In this document: positions 62,937 through 64,000 of the stretch, piece after piece
How positions within the stretch are numbered: position 1 is the stretch's first letter
Layout of the letters: the number at the start of each line of letters is the position of its first letter
Source: Pelosinus baikalensis
GTDB lineage: Bacteria; Bacillota; Negativicutes; DSM-13327
Assembly (NCBI RefSeq): GCF_020819555.1
Contig: NZ_JAJHJB010000019.1
Location: 38,893 to 102,892, forward strand
Direction: 5' to 3'
DNA length: 64,000 nucleotides
Notes under the pieces: generated by a model
Database searches by the model: none
What the model was told of the DNA's origin: nothing
What the model saw: only the letters and a program-made list of their open reading frames with translations
Position numbers and translations under genes: made by a program

Positions 62937-63230
62937 ATGAATATAATAGAAGCATTACAGAAAATACAAGATTATATTTATGGTAACGAAAATTTGGATG
63001 CCAAACCCTTGCCCTCTTTATCCATTGTGGTGGAAGAAGCCAGGCAAGAATGGTTAAATGCCCAGCATTATTATAATAGTGTTTCTGATCAAGATTTGGT
63101 TGACCATGCTGTTTATTTAATGCAGGCAGCTGAAAAGAAATATGTATACCTATTAAAAAAAGCTCGTCAAGAAGGTATTGTACGCTCTCCTTATACTGTT
63201 GCTGATAGTGATGAGTACAAAAAACAATAA
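62937..63230 (+). CDS. yaaL: YaaL-family protein (DUF2508)
   Basis: The 97-aa helical protein with SIVVEEARQEWLNAQHYYNSVSDQDLVDHAVYLMQAAEKKYVYLLKKAR matches the DUF2508/YaaL family found after recR in spore-forming Firmicutes. GACAGGAGGGG precedes the ATG. Function unknown; conserved placement supports the call. Confidence 0.85.
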   Translation: MNIIEALQKIQDYIYGNENLDAKPLPSLSIVVEEARQEWLNAQHYYNSVSDQDLVDHAVYLMQAAEKKYVYLLKKARQEGIVRSPYTVADSDEYKKQ

Positions 63231-63247
63231 AAATTCATTCTTAAAAA

Positions 63248-63272
63248 GACCAGAGTCTTCACTCTGGTCCTT
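63248..63272 (+). terminator. Terminator after yaaL
   Basis: GACCAGAGT (63248-63256) and ACTCTGGTC (63261-63269) form a perfect 9-bp stem with a CTTC loop, followed by a T-rich run. Confidence 0.85.
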
Positions 63273-63467
63273 CTTCGTGAAGGGAAAGTAAAATCACCTC
63301 TTCTTTATCATACTTGGACCAGAATGACAATATATTGTATTACAAATATATATTAGAAGAAAGGTGAGAACGAGAGATAGAAGAGAGTGGGATTATAAGT
63401 TATAATAAGGTGTTAGTAAAGAGTTTAAGACGTGTGAAAAGAAACAGTAAGAGGGGGAGGGTGTGCT

Positions 63468-63746
63468 ATGCTTGGTGGATTTGGAGAATTTAATGTAATT
63501 CTGGCATATGTTTTTGGCATTATTCTATTATATGTTGTGGGGCGAATGTTCTTAATGCCTATCAAATTAATTTTTCGCTTGATATATAATGGTTTAATTG
63601 GTGGTGCCATGTTGTGGGCATTGAATTTTGTGGGGCTGCATATAGGATTTACAATTGCAATTAATCCAATTACGGCATTAGTGGCAGGGTTTCTAGGACT
63701 TCCAGGGGTAATATTACTTATTTTGTTTAAGTTGTTTGTTGCCTAA
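63468..63746 (+). CDS. bofA: Pro-sigma-K processing inhibitor BofA
   Basis: The 92-aa membrane protein with helices VILAYVFGIILLYVVGRMF and LIYNGLIGGAMLWALNFVG and the C-terminal NPITALVAGFLGLPGVILLILFKL matches BofA, which holds back SpoIVFB processing of pro-sigma-K during sporulation. Its position after recR/yaaL is conserved in spore formers. The start ATG follows GGGGGAGGG. Confidence 0.92.
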   Translation: MLGGFGEFNVILAYVFGIILLYVVGRMFLMPIKLIFRLIYNGLIGGAMLWALNFVGLHIGFTIAINPITALVAGFLGLPGVILLILFKLFVA

Positions 63747-63751
63747 CTGTG

Positions 63752-63784
63752 GGGAAGCAACAAGGTTTGTTTGCTTCCCGATTT
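63752..63784 (+). terminator. Terminator after bofA
   Basis: GGGAAGCAA (63752-63760) pairs with TTGCTTCCC (63771-63779), then GATTT. Confidence 0.75.
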
Positions 63785-63891
63785 ATAATTGCATATAATG
63801 AAAAAACATTACAGCATTGTAAGCCAATTACTAGCATTACAATGTATTTAATTAAAAACAATAAAAATATAAAAAAGATAAATAAAAAGTA

Positions 63892-63921
63892 TTGACATGT
63901 ATGAATTATTTATGATATTAT
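63892..63921 (+). promoter_or_regulatory. Strong promoter, probably of an rRNA operon
   Basis: TTGACA (63892-63897) and TATTAT (63916-63921) with 18-nt spacing follow an A/T-rich upstream element. The TGTTCCTTGAAAACTAAACAA sequence type further on is common just before 16S rRNA genes in Firmicutes. Confidence 0.7.
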
Positions 63922-64000
63922 AAGTGAGTCGCCACAAGCGGCAACGTGTTCCTTGAAAACTAAACAATGTAAGTAAGGTTAAAATAAGCCAGATGTGCGG
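63922..64000 (+). other. Probable leader of an rRNA transcript
   Basis: The leader includes CCTTGAAAACTAAACAATG at 63951-63969. No 16S sequence is seen before the window ends, so the rRNA operon is predicted, not shown. Confidence 0.55.

Noticed and set aside
1..64000. CRISPR arrays, group II introns, phage genes
   Set aside because: No regularly spaced repeats, no reverse transcriptase and no phage structural genes were seen. No integrase was found despite the tRNA fragment.

Overview
The window looks like a chromosomal piece of a spore-forming diderm Firmicute of the Negativicutes, most likely Sporomusaceae and Pelosinus-like. The clues are a porin with an N-terminal SLH domain at 34.3-35.6 kb (the outer-membrane anchor protein typical of this class), bofA at the right end (sporulation), low GC content, strong Shine-Dalgarno sites with frequent TTG/GTG starts, and an anaerobe-type gene set. 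The species is inferred, not shown.

Left part (1-18.4 kb) is accessory DNA. It begins with the end of a FabG-like reductase, then a degenerate-GGDEF/NHL fusion, a clostridial-type Fpg/Nei glycosylase and an RTX-repeat protein. A compact biosynthetic block follows: HAD hydrolase, an 861-aa PEP-synthase/rifampicin-phosphotransferase-like enzyme, a lone acyl carrier protein, a membrane-anchored alpha/beta hydrolase, a B12-type radical SAM enzyme and an atypical malonyltransferase-fold enzyme. An IS6-like element (11588-12764, 8-bp target duplication) separates this from a second NHL protein. metK, a broken IS4-type element and a decayed HExxH peptidase come next. The region ends exactly where a 3' fragment of tRNA-Ser(CGA) lies (18347-18410), as expected for the distal attachment site of an integrated island.

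Middle-left (18.4-33 kb): a flavodoxin-type reductase with a divergent HxlR regulator and a clear operator; a frameshifted 2-hydroxyacid dehydrogenase; an alpha-ribazole transporter/kinase pair (CblT/CblS-like); and a long minus-strand operon, oppBCDF - class A beta-lactamase-like protein - oppA - S66 LD-carboxypeptidase - M20 amidohydrolase, which reads as a peptide or muropeptide uptake and processing unit.

Middle (33.4-46.8 kb): a beta-glucoside regulon. The SLH porin with a downstream GH1 6-phospho-beta-glucosidase, and a cellobiose-type PTS (IIC, IIB, IIA), each have an excellent sigma-54 promoter (GG-N10-GC) and share an AATACACATC motif 130-180 bp upstream. A LevR-type sigma-54 activator with PRD domains lies nearby, followed by a second complete IIC-IIB-IIA set. 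A GH4 6-phospho-glycosidase and a ruined MocR gene complete it.

Right part (47-64 kb): a GABA-type catabolic unit (aldehyde dehydrogenase, PucR regulator, GABA aminotransferase, amino-acid permease), two very small membrane proteins, dapA, an HD-GYP protein with an apparent ATA start, an RpiR regulator, a gluconate permease pseudogene and intact gluconokinase. Then come housekeeping genes: tRNA-Ser(GGA), SRP RNA, dnaX, ybaB, recR, yaaL, bofA, and a strong promoter with a leader that probably leads into an rRNA operon just past the window.
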